DNA of 64,000 nucleotides from an uncultured Collinsella sp. (GTDB taxonomy: Bacteria > Actinomycetota > Coriobacteriia > Coriobacteriales > Coriobacteriaceae): assembly GCA_902470815.1 (NCBI GenBank), contig CABRHS010000003.1, forward strand, positions 62,001 through 126,000, given 5' to 3'. Shown here piece after piece: positions 40,907-51,313 of this stretch. The notes under the pieces are model-generated. The model was not told the origin of the DNA, ran no database searches, and saw nothing but the letters and a program-made list of their open reading frames with translations. The translations under genes were made by a program, and so were the position numbers. Numbering within the stretch: position 1 is the stretch's first letter; every line of letters begins with the position of its first letter.

Positions 40907-41126
40907 AACGGGCCGTACTAGAACGGGTCGACCTTGAACGAGGGGAGGGCGCGACCGCGCGTTCGGGCCGAGATGCGCCCACGCGCGGAAGCCCCGCCCC
41001 CGTTCACGTGTGGGTCCGCTCTCAGCTCAACCCTCTAAATTGGTAGCTAAAAGACAGATTGGGCGATGCGTCGCTTAGGTACAATGTGCGGGCACCTTAT
41101 TCGCACCACCTTCCGAAGGGCCTCCT

Positions 41127-44100
41127 ATGACCACCGCCGCTTGCAACGAGGGCGTGCGTGACGCCCGGTATCGCCCCAATCTCAACGCCAGCGTCTCCAA
41201 GGGCATGTTCAGGACCGCGGCCATCGCGGCCGGCATCGCCACGGCAGCCGTCGTGGCCCCTGTTCTGACGCATGCGCCGGCGACGGTGTACGCCGACGTC
41301 GTGTCGCCCGTGCGCTCCCTGCAGGAGCTTGACGAGCAGATCAGGAAAATCGGAACAGCCGAGCAACTCGCCCAGAAGGCCTCGACGGGAACTCTGTCCG
41401 AGGCGGAGGAGCGCCTGGTGCTCCAGCGTGAGCTCGTGCGCCGGGCGAGCGCGGAAAAGCTCGAGAACTTCCGCGGCGCCTCCGAGGCCAATCGCGATTT
41501 TCTCGATTGGTTCATGAACGACCTCATGGCGCTGCGGTATTACATCACCGGCGGCGAGGTGTGGACCAACAACAGGTCCGGTCGTGCGACCGAGGCAGAT
41601 TACATCACGTCACTGGGGGTGTTCGCCCGCCTGCGCGCGGCGCGCATGGACGATCTCATCTCCGCGAACAGCCATGATGCCGACGTTCACCTTCGCATGA
41701 TGGTGTCCTGCTCCCTCGACGTGTCGGGCCGTGCCCGCCTGTGGACGGGCGATCCGGGTTTCGTCTCCGATCATCTGGTGCGCTACGAGACGATCAAGAC
41801 GTTCCGCGATTGCTATATCACGTATCGCTTCCAAAGGAGCATCTTCGACGCCCTGCCGGTCGAGAGCATGCGCTGGGTGTTCGAAAACCAGCTCACCGAT
41901 GCGGAGCTGCCCTGGCTCGCCAACTACTCGCTGTCGCTTTATCCCAAGCTTGAGCAGGAGGACAGCCGCCTCAACGCGTATTCCTACGTCTGGTACACAG
42001 GCGACTATTACAAGGACAACGGCTACGGCAACGCGGCGTTTTACGATGACGCCAAGTTCAATGGCCCCGTGACGGAGTTCAAACCCACGGATGGCAGCGG
42101 CAAGCCTCCCATCACCTGGCAGGGCGGTTGGAAGGAGAAGTACCGGCTCGCCTACGAGGACCCGAACTTCCCCAATGCGAATCCGGGCGACCCGTTCCAC
42201 ATCGGATGCGGTGAGATCTCCAAGGTCCCGGGCGCCACGACCGACAAGACCGCCTACCATCGCCTGTGGATGGTGTTCGAGAAGGGCGGCGTGTGCGGCG
42301 CCCTCGCCAAGACGTTCTCCAACTTGAACGGCATGGTCGGCGTGCCGTCGGTCGTGGTGGGCCAGCCCGGCCACGCCGCGACGCTCACGTACGAGCTGCG
42401 TGAGGACGCGAGTGGCAGGCCGGTGCCCACGTACCGCATCCAAAACGATGTGTCCGGATGGGGCAGGACCGGAAGCCCCTCGGTGGCGCACTGGCTGTGC
42501 GACTGGGGCCGCGGCATATCCGATGGCTTCGCGGGCAACTACGCGCTGTACGCGCAGGAGGCGCTGGCAGACTGGGACGGATATGTGCGCAGCTACGAGT
42601 CACGCTTGATCGCCATGTCGTTCGAGGGCGAGGCGCGGCAGCGCGAGGCGCTCGTGGATGCCGCGATCAGCGCCCAGCCGCTCAACTTTGATGCGTACAA
42701 GTCGAAGATCGACCTCATGACGTCCCGCAAGGCGCAGCTGCCCGAATGGGAGAGACTCGCGCAGGACGTCGCCCGCGCGCTCAGCTGCTACCCGCTGCCC
42801 ATGCACGACCTCATCAAGTACATGGAGAAGACGGGCGGGAAGGAGCACCTGCTCGCCCTGGAGGCGGTGCGCCTGGATGCGCTGCAAAAGGCGACGAGGG
42901 TCACCAAGGAGCAGACCGTCAACTGGGATGCCTGCGCGCGCGTGGCGCGGAATCTCATGGGCGAGAAGGATGGCGTCGTGGCGACGTTTTCCTTCGATGG
43001 CGAGGACGCCGGCAAGATCCGCCTTGGCGAGCACCTGCGCGGCGGCGGGGTCGCCTGGAAGTACAGCCTCGACGGCGGCGGCACGTGGGTCGAGCTCACC
43101 AACGGCACCTACGAGGTCCAGCTCACGGAGGAGCAGCTCTCCTCGATCACCGCTGAGAAGGACATCCTCATCCAGCTCATCGGCGTGAGCACCGCCAACT
43201 GCATCGACATCCAGCAGGGGCAGGCGGCCCAGCTCTCCTGCGAGGCGAACGACCGCGCGAACCATATCTATTTCTTCGACGGCAAGGTGCCGGAGGGTAT
43301 GGAGATGCGCGTGAACGGCGGGTCGTGGGAGCCGCTCGACGTGAAGCGCGAGTTCAAGGGCGCTTGCACGGTCGAGGTGCGTCGTCCCGCGACGGGCCTC
43401 ACGACCGCTTCGGAGCCCCTGAAGATGACGTTTACCGAGGGCGCCCGCGATGCGAGTTTCGTCCCGTATGAGGAGATGAGCGTCAACTCCTACTCATCCT
43501 CCCGCGATGGCGAGAGGATGGCCGACCGCGTGGTCGATGGGTATTACGGCAAGGGCAACGAGTACTGGCTCACGGCAAAGGAGCCCTCTCCCAACGCGTG
43601 GATCGTGCTCGATCTGGGCCGCGAACGCCTGGTGAGCTCGGTCGACTACTGGCGTCCCAAGGCATTGTGGGCCAATGGCATCCCGCGCTGGGAAAAGATG
43701 ACCTACACCATCTCCGCCGCCCCCGATTCCGGCCTGGCGCAGGGCGTGCCCGTGGACGCCTCGGCGTTCGAGGTCGTGGGCGCGTATGGCAAGAACGCCA
43801 CGCAGGTGCCCGCCTGGGAGGATGCCAACCTCACGTCGACGTTCACGTTCGACAAGCCGGTCCGCGCGCGCTACCTCAAGTTCCACCTGACGGACATCTA
43901 TCATTGCGCCGTCCTGTTCGACGTCTACGAGGTCCACGAACCCGGCATCGAGGGGGACGCGGTGGCGTTCGACAGCCTGACTTCGGGATATGGCGAGGGT
44001 GATTACAGCCCGATGCCCCTGTCGCTCGTGAACACGAGCAAGGCGACCGCCACAATCAAGCGCGTGACCGTGGATAACGACGTGTTCGATGTGGTGGGGA

Positions 44101-45077
44101 CGGGCAACGGGTCCATCGCTCCCGGTGCCACCGACACCTCGTGGCAGGTGAAGCCTCGTGTCGGCCTCGCCGCGGGGTCTTATCGCGCGAATGCGACGAT
44201 TGCGTATGCCGGCGCCGAGGGGCAGGAGGACCGTGAGCTCAAGGTCCCCGTGGCGATAGATGTGTCCCCTCGCGAGGTCTCCCTGACGGTCAAGGCGGAG
44301 AAGACGAGTGCCACCTCCGTGCACCTCTCGGCAATCCTTGCGGGTTCCGAGGGCCTGGAGGGCGAGATCGAATTCGCCTTGTGCGAGGAGGATCGCGCCC
44401 CGGGCGCCGCCGTGATGGTGCTGGCGACGGAAGACGGCGGGCAGGTCCAGGGCAACCCCCTGAACACGTGGACCCCCGACCCGGAGTTCAACAACCTCGT
44501 GCCCGGGCAAGTCTATTACGCCTTCGCCAGGGTCAAGGGCCTTCCCGGCTTGGACGCAGTGGTCGGCGATCAGTCTCTTGAGATCGACATGACGCCCGAG
44601 GTGCCCGGCCCCGATCAGGGAGGTGGCGGCGACGGCGGCGATACCGACAACGGCAACAACGGCGGCGGCAACGGCAACGGCGGCGGCGATACCGGCAACG
44701 GCGGCGATACCGGCAACGGCAACGGCGGCGGCAATGGTGGCAATGGCGAGGGCAACGGCAACGCCGGTAACGGCGAAACCGGCGGTGATGCCGATAATGG
44801 CGGCAACGGTAACGGCGGCGCTGGCGATGGAGATCAGGACGCCGGTCAGGGCGGCGGTTCCGATGAACCGGATTCCGCGGGCCCCAGCGGCCCCGCCGGT
44901 GATGGCGCCCAGGGCTCCATGGGGAGGCCTCCGGCGGCAGACGGTTCGCGTCTGCCCGCCGCCGGCGATACGGGGCTTTACGGCGCCATGGCCGGCGCCG
45001 GCACGGCACTCGCCGCGTTGAGCGCGGGGGCGATCGCCCGCGCGCGAGCCAAGCGAGGACCCGCACGCCGTGATTGA
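41127..45077 (+). CDS. sortase-anchored surface protein with transglutaminase-like and F5/8C domains
   Basis: This 1,316-residue exported protein has a late signal peptide (about 27-56, FRTAAIAAGIATAAVVAPVL). A transglutaminase-like core follows with candidate triad C390 (GGVCGALAKTF), H416 (GQPGHAATL) and N440/D441 (RIQNDVSGW). An F5/8 type C (CBM32-like) domain spans about 784-937. Fibronectin/Ig-like segments, a long Gly/Asn/Asp linker (1160-1270) and a C-terminal LPAAGD sorting signal near 1277 complete it. It probably acts on or binds host or bacterial glycoproteins at the cell surface. A -10-like TACAAT lies at 41080-41085 in the otherwise empty 220-base upstream gap. Confidence 0.82.
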   Translation: MTTAACNEGVRDARYRPNLNASVSKGMFRTAAIAAGIATAAVVAPVLTHAPATVYADVVSPVRSLQELDEQIRKIGTAEQLAQKASTGTLSEAEERLVLQRELVRRASAEKLENFRGASEANRDFLDWFMNDLMALRYYITGGEVWTNNRSGRATEADYITSLGVFARLRAARMDDLISANSHDADVHLRMMVSCSLDVSGRARLWTGDPGFVSDHLVRYETIKTFRDCYITYRFQRSIFDALPVESMRWVFENQLTDAELPWLANYSLSLYPKLEQEDSRLNAYSYVWYTGDYYKDNGYGNAAFYDDAKFNGPVTEFKPTDGSGKPPITWQGGWKEKYRLAYEDPNFPNANPGDPFHIGCGEISKVPGATTDKTAYHRLWMVFEKGGVCGALAKTFSNLNGMVGVPSVVVGQPGHAATLTYELREDASGRPVPTYRIQNDVSGWGRTGSPSVAHWLCDWGRGISDGFAGNYALYAQEALADWDGYVRSYESRLIAMSFEGEARQREALVDAAISAQPLNFDAYKSKIDLMTSRKAQLPEWERLAQDVARALSCYPLPMHDLIKYMEKTGGKEHLLALEAVRLDALQKATRVTKEQTVNWDACARVARNLMGEKDGVVATFSFDGEDAGKIRLGEHLRGGGVAWKYSLDGGGTWVELTNGTYEVQLTEEQLSSITAEKDILIQLIGVSTANCIDIQQGQAAQLSCEANDRANHIYFFDGKVPEGMEMRVNGGSWEPLDVKREFKGACTVEVRRPATGLTTASEPLKMTFTEGARDASFVPYEEMSVNSYSSSRDGERMADRVVDGYYGKGNEYWLTAKEPSPNAWIVLDLGRERLVSSVDYWRPKALWANGIPRWEKMTYTISAAPDSGLAQGVPVDASAFEVVGAYGKNATQVPAWEDANLTSTFTFDKPVRARYLKFHLTDIYHCAVLFDVYEVHEPGIEGDAVAFDSLTSGYGEGDYSPMPLSLVNTSKATATIKRVTVDNDVFDVVGTGNGSIAPGATDTSWQVKPRVGLAAGSYRANATIAYAGAEGQEDRELKVPVAIDVSPREVSLTVKAEKTSATSVHLSAILAGSEGLEGEIEFALCEEDRAPGAAVMVLATEDGGQVQGNPLNTWTPDPEFNNLVPGQVYYAFARVKGLPGLDAVVGDQSLEIDMTPEVPGPDQGGGGDGGDTDNGNNGGGNGNGGGDTGNGGDTGNGNGGGNGGNGEGNGNAGNGETGGDADNGGNGNGGAGDGDQDAGQGGGSDEPDSAGPSGPAGDGAQGSMGRPPAADGSRLPAAGDTGLYGAMAGAGTALAALSAGAIARARAKRGPARRD

Positions 45078-45145
45078 CTGGAGTTGATGCAGGGGGCACA
45101 ATAGGGATACGATTCATGTGCGCCTCCCCAAGGGAGGAGTTTCGC

Positions 45146-45535
45146 ATGGACATCTTCATCCAGCACCCGCAAACCAATCACGCGCATGTCCCCGGCGGTG
45201 CCTTGCCGGTGGAAGGCGGTGCCCCCGCTTCGGCGATCTCGTCGGCGGGGGCGCCCGTCTCCCGGGCTGGGGAGCCCTTGCTTCCGAATGAGGGGGCCTA
45301 TCGATGCGAGAAGGCGTATGACGCGCGCCGTCGCCGTCGCCGTGCTGTGCTCGCCGTGTTGAAGGTCGTGCTCACGATCGCGCTGGTGCCCGTCGCGGTG
45401 GCCATCGTGTTCGTGGGGTCCTATGTGGTCACCTGCATCTTGGACGGGGCGACCCCCGAAGAGCTCGTTCAAGCGCTGCTGGACCTATTAGAGCAGGTCA
45501 AGAGTATCGTGCGGGAAGTCATGGGGGCCATCTGA
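45146..45535 (+). CDS. small single-pass membrane protein, unknown
   Basis: This 129-residue protein has a Pro/Ala-rich N-terminal half, a basic cluster (DARRRRRRAVLA) and one membrane segment (TIALVPVAVAIVFVGSYVV), then an amphipathic C-terminal helix rich in Leu/Glu. I do not recognise a family. GGAGGAG stands seven bases before ATG 45146; longer starts lack this support. It lies 68 bases after the surface-protein gene on the same strand and may be cotranscribed with it. Confidence 0.65.
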   Translation: MDIFIQHPQTNHAHVPGGALPVEGGAPASAISSAGAPVSRAGEPLLPNEGAYRCEKAYDARRRRRRAVLAVLKVVLTIALVPVAVAIVFVGSYVVTCILDGATPEELVQALLDLLEQVKSIVREVMGAI

Positions 45536-45592
45536 GACGGGTAGCTGATAAGATGGGTGGAGTTTCAAGGCGATTGTTCGGCGAAGGGCTGG

Positions 45593-46987
45593 ATGCACAT
45601 GGGTGCAGAGTTGTTGACTTCCGTTTTTGCGGGGTGCGCGGCGCTATTCGCCGCCGCCTCCTGCGTCCTCGCTTTCAAGGCGCGTTCCGAGCGCGCTGCC
45701 CATGCCCGCGAGCTTGAGCGCGCGACGGCGGAGGCGGCTCGGGCGAACGAGGCGCTCGACATGGCCAACGCGTCGCTCGGTCAGCTCTCGATAACCGTTC
45801 ATGCCGTGCTCAACCAGGTATCGGGCCTGTCCATCATAGAGCAGCAGCACTTCGAGGCCACCGGCCGGGCGGCCGAGCAGCTCGGGTCGAGGGTCGATGA
45901 CGTCCGCCGGGAGACGGCGCAGCAACTGGATCAGAATCGCGACTCTGTCGAGCGACGTCTCGACAAGGTGCGCGAGACGGTCGATGCCCAGCTGGGGGCG
46001 ATCCGGTCCGACAACGAGCGGAAGCTCGAGGCAATCCGCCTGACGGTCGACGAGAAGCTCGCCGCCACGCTCAACGACCGCCTGGGGGCCTCCTTCAGGC
46101 AGGTGAGCGATCAGCTCGAGGCGGTCTATCGGGGACTGGGCGACATGCAGAACATCGCCGCGGGCGTGGGCGACCTCAAACGCGTCCTGTCCAACGTGAA
46201 GACGAGGGGCATCTTGGGCGAGGTGCAGTTGGGGGCGATTCTGGCGGATATCCTCACGCCGGACCAATACGCGGAGAACGTGGCGACCAAGCCCGGGAGC
46301 TCCGATCGCGTCGAATTCGCCGTGAAGTTGCCGGTTGAGGACGGCGAGCCCATATGGCTGCCCATCGACTCCAAGTTCCCAGGCGATACGTACGAGCGCT
46401 TGCGCGATGCGGTCGAGGCGGGCGACCCCGAGGGCGTCGCGGCCGCGCGCCGCGCGCTCGAGCAGGTCATCAAGCTCGAGGCCAAGGAGATCTCGAGCAA
46501 GTACCTGAGCGTTCCGGAGACCACGAACTTCGGCATCATGTTCCTTCCGTTCGAGGGCCTCTACGCCGAGGTGGTGGACCGTTCGGGGTTGATCGAATGC
46601 CTGCAGCGCGAGTATCAGGTCAACGTGGCGGGGCCGTCCACAATGGCGGTCATCCTCAACAGCCTTCAGATGAGCTACCAGACGTTCGCGTTCCAGCGCC
46701 GCGCGGACGAGATCCAGAGGGTGCTCAGCGCCGTCAAGGCGGAGTTCCCCAAATACCAGGCCGAGCTGCGACGCGCGCTCAAGCAGATCGAGACGGCCGG
46801 GAAGACGGTGGACGGCATCATCAACACGCGCACGAACGTGATAGAGCGCAAGCTCAAGGCCGTGACCGCAATGGAAGATGGGGCCCTTGCCGCCGAGCTG
46901 CTCGGTATCGAGGACCTTGGCGCGGGCCAGGGGCTCCCCGACCCGGAGGCCGCATGGGAGGATGACGTGGAAGGCGAGGTACGGTAA
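45593..46987 (+). CDS. rmuC: DNA recombination protein RmuC
   Basis: This 464-residue protein has an N-terminal membrane segment (LLTSVFAGCAALFAAASCVL), a coiled-coil region (about 45-180) and the RmuC domain (about 190-430), with GILGEVQLGAILADIL, WLPIDSKFPGDTYERL, TTNFGIMFLPFEGLYAEV and PSTMAVILNSLQMSYQTFA. RmuC limits inversion of short inverted repeats and acts in genome stability. GAAGGG lies five bases before ATG 45593; GTG 45557 would add 12 residues. The nth gene starts at the base after the stop. Confidence 0.93.
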   Translation: MHMGAELLTSVFAGCAALFAAASCVLAFKARSERAAHARELERATAEAARANEALDMANASLGQLSITVHAVLNQVSGLSIIEQQHFEATGRAAEQLGSRVDDVRRETAQQLDQNRDSVERRLDKVRETVDAQLGAIRSDNERKLEAIRLTVDEKLAATLNDRLGASFRQVSDQLEAVYRGLGDMQNIAAGVGDLKRVLSNVKTRGILGEVQLGAILADILTPDQYAENVATKPGSSDRVEFAVKLPVEDGEPIWLPIDSKFPGDTYERLRDAVEAGDPEGVAAARRALEQVIKLEAKEISSKYLSVPETTNFGIMFLPFEGLYAEVVDRSGLIECLQREYQVNVAGPSTMAVILNSLQMSYQTFAFQRRADEIQRVLSAVKAEFPKYQAELRRALKQIETAGKTVDGIINTRTNVIERKLKAVTAMEDGALAAELLGIEDLGAGQGLPDPEAAWEDDVEGEVR

Positions 46988-47650
46988 ATGCCGCGAGAGT
47001 CGAATGCCGTCAAGCGCGAACGCGCGATCGAGGTCTGCCGCAGGCTGAACGAGCGGTATGGGCCGGTGGAGTGCTTCTTGGACCATGAGAACCCGTTCAG
47101 GCTCGTCATCGCCGTGTTGCTCTCCGCGCAGACCACGGACGCCCAGGTGAACAAGGTCACGCCGGAGCTGTTCCGCAGGTGGCCGACGCCAGAGGCCATG
47201 GCCGGCGCGACGTACGAGGAACTCTCCGATGTCATCAAGTCGCTGGGGTTCTACAAGACCAAGGCCAAGCACTGCATCGAATGCGCGCAGATGATCGTGG
47301 CGGATTACGGCGGCGTGGTTCCCGCGGACATGCGGGAGCTCGTGCAGCTCCCGGGCGTGGGTCGCAAGACCGCCAACATCGTGTTGAACGTGGGGTACGG
47401 CATCGTCGAGGGCATCGCGGTCGACACGCATGTGAACCGCATCGCGCACCGTCTCAGGCTCTCGCCGAAGACGCACGAGAAGGAGCCGCTCAAGACCGAG
47501 CAGGACCTGCTCAAGATCTTGCCGCGCGAGTATTGGAACGACGTGAACCACCAGTGGATCATGCTCGGTAGGGAGATCTGCGACGCGCGGAGGCCCTTGT
47601 GTGGGGAGTGCCCCCTCGCCGACATCTGCCCGAGCGCGAAACTGGGGTAG
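46988..47650 (+). CDS. nth: endonuclease III
   Basis: This 220-residue base-excision repair enzyme removes oxidised pyrimidines and nicks the DNA. It has the helix-hairpin-helix LPGVGRKTANIVL with catalytic Lys, the catalytic Asp in AVDTHVNRIAHRL, and the C-terminal four-Cys iron-sulfur motif CDARRPLCGECPLADIC. Length matches the family. ATG directly follows the rmuC stop, so translation is coupled. Confidence 0.96.
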   Translation: MPRESNAVKRERAIEVCRRLNERYGPVECFLDHENPFRLVIAVLLSAQTTDAQVNKVTPELFRRWPTPEAMAGATYEELSDVIKSLGFYKTKAKHCIECAQMIVADYGGVVPADMRELVQLPGVGRKTANIVLNVGYGIVEGIAVDTHVNRIAHRLRLSPKTHEKEPLKTEQDLLKILPREYWNDVNHQWIMLGREICDARRPLCGECPLADICPSAKLG

Positions 47651-47728
47651 GATAGGTCGCGGATAACTGCAATGCACCGACCCGCTCAAAGGCATTTGGG
47701 CGGGTATTCGGTGTTCGAAGGGAACCAT

Positions 47729-50700
47729 ATGCTCATCCACCGCCTCGCAGCCCAGCTGTATACGGACGAAGCGCTCCAGGCCATCGATGCCGCCCTTGAT
47801 GCCGGTGAGGACGCGACGCTCGCCGTGTCGCAGTCGGCGCGCGCCCTCATGGTCGCGGCGCAGTTCGCGCACAAGCCCAGGGCCACTGTCTACATCGTGT
47901 CCGGCGAGGAGGCGGCGGACCGCGCGGCGCGCGCCCTGATCGCATATGTCGGGGCGGACCATGTGGCGCGATTCCCCGAACGGACGGATTATCCCTGGAA
48001 GAGCTCCCAGCCCGATGACGCCGTGGTGGCCGCCCGCTGCTCCGCCCTTGCGAGGATCGCGCGAGGGGAGAACTGCATCATGGTCGCTTCCGCGCGCTCG
48101 CTGCTGCGCTGCGTGCCGCCGCGCGAAAGCGGGTACTGGTCATCCATGACCTTTTCCGTGGGCGAGGAGGTCGCGTTCGAGCGCGTTCCCGAGCTGTTGG
48201 TCGGGATGGGGTACACGCGGGCCGAGGTCGCGGATGCCCCGGGCCTGTTCCGCGTGCTCGGCGACGCGGTGGACGTGTGGGCCGCCCAGGCGACGGCCCC
48301 GGTGCGCATCGAGTTCTTCGGTGACGAGATCGACCGCATCCGCCTCATGGTCGCGTCGACGGGGCAGACCATCGGCGACGAGGACTCTGTCGAGATCAGC
48401 CCCGTCCGCGAGCTCGCGCTCACGGATGACGCGGTGCAGCGCATCTCCGCGGCGCTGTATCTGCCCGCGCAGAATGACACGGAGCTCGCCGCCATGCTCG
48501 AGCTCGTGCAGGCGCGCGTGGTCACTCCCGAGCTCGAGCGCTTCTTGCCCCTCATGTACGAGAAGACGGTCAGCCCCCTCGCCCATGTGCACGGGGACGC
48601 GCTCGTCATCCTGTCGGAGCCGCGGTCGCTGTTCGATGATTGCGCGCGCGCTTATGAGGACCTGGAGCGTCGGGCCGCCGACGCCAAGGTCACGCGCCTG
48701 GACGGGCTGTACGTGCGTCCGCAGGAGCTCGATTTCGGGCGTCAGCAGCGCTTGAATTATGTGAGCCTCATCCGTGCCGGCGGCGCGGTGACCGCTGAGC
48801 TCAAGATCGAGCAGCCTTCCCTCGCGGGCTCGGACAACCGGTTCATCAGCCGCATCCAAGAAGTGGTCAACAACCGTTTTGCCTGCGTGTTCGCCATCCC
48901 CGACCGCGGGGCGCGCGAGTCGATGGAGCTCTCGTTCACCGACGAGGGCATACCGTTCGAGGAGTCCCTGCAGGCGGCACCCGAGAACGCTGGGGTCGTG
49001 GGGTCTGCGGATGTGCGCGTGGAGCTGCTCAAGCGCGACGTCGATGCGCTGAATGCCCGCGGCATCGGGGACGGCGCGTCCATCGCGGTGCCCACCATCA
49101 CGCGCGGGCGCGTGACGTTCGTCGACATACCCATCCCATCGGGCGTCGTGATTCCCAGCGCGCATCTGGCCGTGTTCAGCTTGGCCGACCTCAACGCGCG
49201 CATGGACGGAAAGCGCGGGCGGTCGCGCCGCCGCGTGGATATAACCGAGGTCACCTTCCCGTTCAAACCGGGCGACTACGTCGTGCACAGCACGCACGGC
49301 GTGGCGCTGTTCAGCGAGATTGTCCGTCAGGAGGCGGGCGGGAAGGAGCGCGATTACTTCCTCTTGGAATACGCCGGCGGCGACAAGCTCTACGTACCAC
49401 TCGAGCAGGTCGACCGCATCACGCGCTACGTCGGACCCGACGGCGACAGCCCGCGCCTCACGCGCCTGAACACCGCCGACTGGAGCCGCGCCACCACCAA
49501 GGCGCGCAAGAGCGCCAAGAAGCTCGCCTTTGACCTGGTGGACCTGTACACGCGCCGCAGCTCCATAACGGGTTTCGCCTTTGGTCCGGATAGCTCGAGC
49601 CAGATCGAGATGGAGGAGAGCTTCCCCTACGACGAGACGCGCGACCAGCTCGACGCCATCGCCGACATCAAGGCCGACATGGAGTCGACAAAGCCGATGG
49701 ACCGCCTTCTTTGCGGCGACGTCGGCTTCGGAAAGACCGAGGTCGCCCTGCGAGCCGCCTTCAAGTGCGTGGACGGGGGCCGCCAGGTCATGGTGCTGTG
49801 CCCCACCACGATCCTGGCCCAGCAACATTACGAGACGTTCTTCGAGCGCTTCGCGCCGTTTGGCGTCGAGGTCGAGGTGCTCTCGCGTTTCCGCACGCCC
49901 GCCCAGCAGCGCCGTGCGCTCGCCGCGTTCCGCGAGGGCAAGGTGGACGTGCTCATCGGCACGCACCGCCTGCTCTCGGCCGACGTGAACCCGCACGAGC
50001 TCGGTCTGGTCATCATCGACGAGGAGCAGCGTTTCGGCGTGCAGCACAAGGAGCAGCTCAAGAACATGCGCGAGCAGATCGACGTGCTCACGCTCTCCGC
50101 CACACCCATCCCGCGCACCATGCAGATGGCGATGAGCGGCGTGCGGGACATGAGCCTCATCACCACGCCGCCCACGGGCCGCCGCCCGGTTGCGGTCCAC
50201 GTGGGGGAGTACGATCCCGATGTGGTGAGCGCCGCCATCCGCTTGGAGATCGGCCGCGGCGGCCAGGTGTACTACGTGTCCAACCGCGTGAAGACCATCG
50301 ATGACGCCGTGGAGCGCGTACTCGAGGCCGCACCCGAGGCGCGCATCGGCGTGGCGCATGGCAAGATGAGCCCGCGCGAGGTCGAGGACGTGATGGTGCA
50401 GTTCGCCACCAAGAAGATCGACGTGCTCATAGCCACCACTATCGTGGAGAGCGGTATAGACAACTCGAGCGCGAACACGCTCATCATCGAGGACTCCCAG
50501 CGTCTGGGCCTGGCGCAGCTCTATCAGCTCAAGGGGCGCGTTGGGCGTTCGGCCACGCAGGCGTACGCGTACTTCATGTTCCCCGGCGAGCTGCCGTTGA
50601 CGGAGGAGGCGACCGCGCGCCTGACCGCGCTCTCCGAGTTCCAGGACCTGGGCAGCGGCATGCGCATCGCCATGCGCGACCTGGAGATCCGCGGTGCGGG

Positions 50701-51313
50701 TTCGCTCGTGGGTGCCGAGCAGCACGGCAACCTGTCGAGCGTGGGCTTTGATCTGTTCACGCAGATGTTGGGGCAGGCGGTCGCCGAGGCACGCGGCGAA
50801 GGGGGCACCGACCTCGAGCAGGCAACGGTGGGCATCAACCTGCCGGCGGACTTCTTCCTTTCCGAGGAGTACGTGCCCGCGGTCGACCGCCGGGTGCTGG
50901 TGTATCGAAAGCTCGCCGCGGCGGATATGCTTGAGCAGGTCGATTCGCTGCAAGAGGAGTGCGAGGAGGCGTTCGGCCCGTTGCCCGAGGCCGCCATGAA
51001 CCTGTTCGACCGCACGCGGCTTCGCATCCGCGCGGACCGCTTGGGGCTGGAGAGCGTGGCCCTCGTTGCGGGTAAGCTCACGTATCAGGGCGTGGACGTG
51101 CCCAAGGGCGTGGCGTTCGATCTGCGCACGAAGCTCGGCGCGATCGCCTTTCCCAAGACGCGCAAATTCACGGTTCCCTACAAGGCGGGGGTGGGCAGCG
51201 GCAGCGGCTTGGGTCGCGGCATCAACGCCGATGTGGCAAGCGGCGGCGCCGGCCCCGTCCAGGCGGCGCTCGCGATCCTCGTGCAGCTCGGTCCGAGCGG
51301 CGACGACGACTAG
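47729..51313 (+). CDS. mfd: transcription-repair coupling factor Mfd
   Basis: This 1,194-residue ATP-dependent translocase displaces stalled RNA polymerase and recruits UvrA. The UvrB-like N-terminal region is followed by the RNA polymerase-interaction domain (about 510-570, with YVVHSTHGVALFSEI), helicase motifs GDVGFGKTE (Walker A) and VIIDEEQRFG (DEEQ box), SATPIPRTM, VESGIDNSSAN and QLKGRVGRS, and a C-terminal TRCF domain. ATG 47729 has GAAGGGAA upstream; an ATG at 47672 would add 19 residues. It completes a rmuC-nth-mfd repair cluster. The 216-base gap after it shows no clear gene or terminator. Confidence 0.96.
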   Translation: MLIHRLAAQLYTDEALQAIDAALDAGEDATLAVSQSARALMVAAQFAHKPRATVYIVSGEEAADRAARALIAYVGADHVARFPERTDYPWKSSQPDDAVVAARCSALARIARGENCIMVASARSLLRCVPPRESGYWSSMTFSVGEEVAFERVPELLVGMGYTRAEVADAPGLFRVLGDAVDVWAAQATAPVRIEFFGDEIDRIRLMVASTGQTIGDEDSVEISPVRELALTDDAVQRISAALYLPAQNDTELAAMLELVQARVVTPELERFLPLMYEKTVSPLAHVHGDALVILSEPRSLFDDCARAYEDLERRAADAKVTRLDGLYVRPQELDFGRQQRLNYVSLIRAGGAVTAELKIEQPSLAGSDNRFISRIQEVVNNRFACVFAIPDRGARESMELSFTDEGIPFEESLQAAPENAGVVGSADVRVELLKRDVDALNARGIGDGASIAVPTITRGRVTFVDIPIPSGVVIPSAHLAVFSLADLNARMDGKRGRSRRRVDITEVTFPFKPGDYVVHSTHGVALFSEIVRQEAGGKERDYFLLEYAGGDKLYVPLEQVDRITRYVGPDGDSPRLTRLNTADWSRATTKARKSAKKLAFDLVDLYTRRSSITGFAFGPDSSSQIEMEESFPYDETRDQLDAIADIKADMESTKPMDRLLCGDVGFGKTEVALRAAFKCVDGGRQVMVLCPTTILAQQHYETFFERFAPFGVEVEVLSRFRTPAQQRRALAAFREGKVDVLIGTHRLLSADVNPHELGLVIIDEEQRFGVQHKEQLKNMREQIDVLTLSATPIPRTMQMAMSGVRDMSLITTPPTGRRPVAVHVGEYDPDVVSAAIRLEIGRGGQVYYVSNRVKTIDDAVERVLEAAPEARIGVAHGKMSPREVEDVMVQFATKKIDVLIATTIVESGIDNSSANTLIIEDSQRLGLAQLYQLKGRVGRSATQAYAYFMFPGELPLTEEATARLTALSEFQDLGSGMRIAMRDLEIRGAGSLVGAEQHGNLSSVGFDLFTQMLGQAVAEARGEGGTDLEQATVGINLPADFFLSEEYVPAVDRRVLVYRKLAAADMLEQVDSLQEECEEAFGPLPEAAMNLFDRTRLRIRADRLGLESVALVAGKLTYQGVDVPKGVAFDLRTKLGAIAFPKTRKFTVPYKAGVGSGSGLGRGINADVASGGAGPVQAALAILVQLGPSGDDD

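Noticed and set aside
44620..44860. Dense GGCAACGGC/GGCGGCGAT repetition that could look like a tandem-repeat or CRISPR-like array
   Set aside because: It is in frame and encodes the Gly/Asn/Asp linker before the LPAAG anchor. Unit length is irregular and there are no unique spacers.
48140..50953. 937-codon open frame on the - strand
   Set aside because: It is antisense to mfd and shows no family motif or ribosome site.
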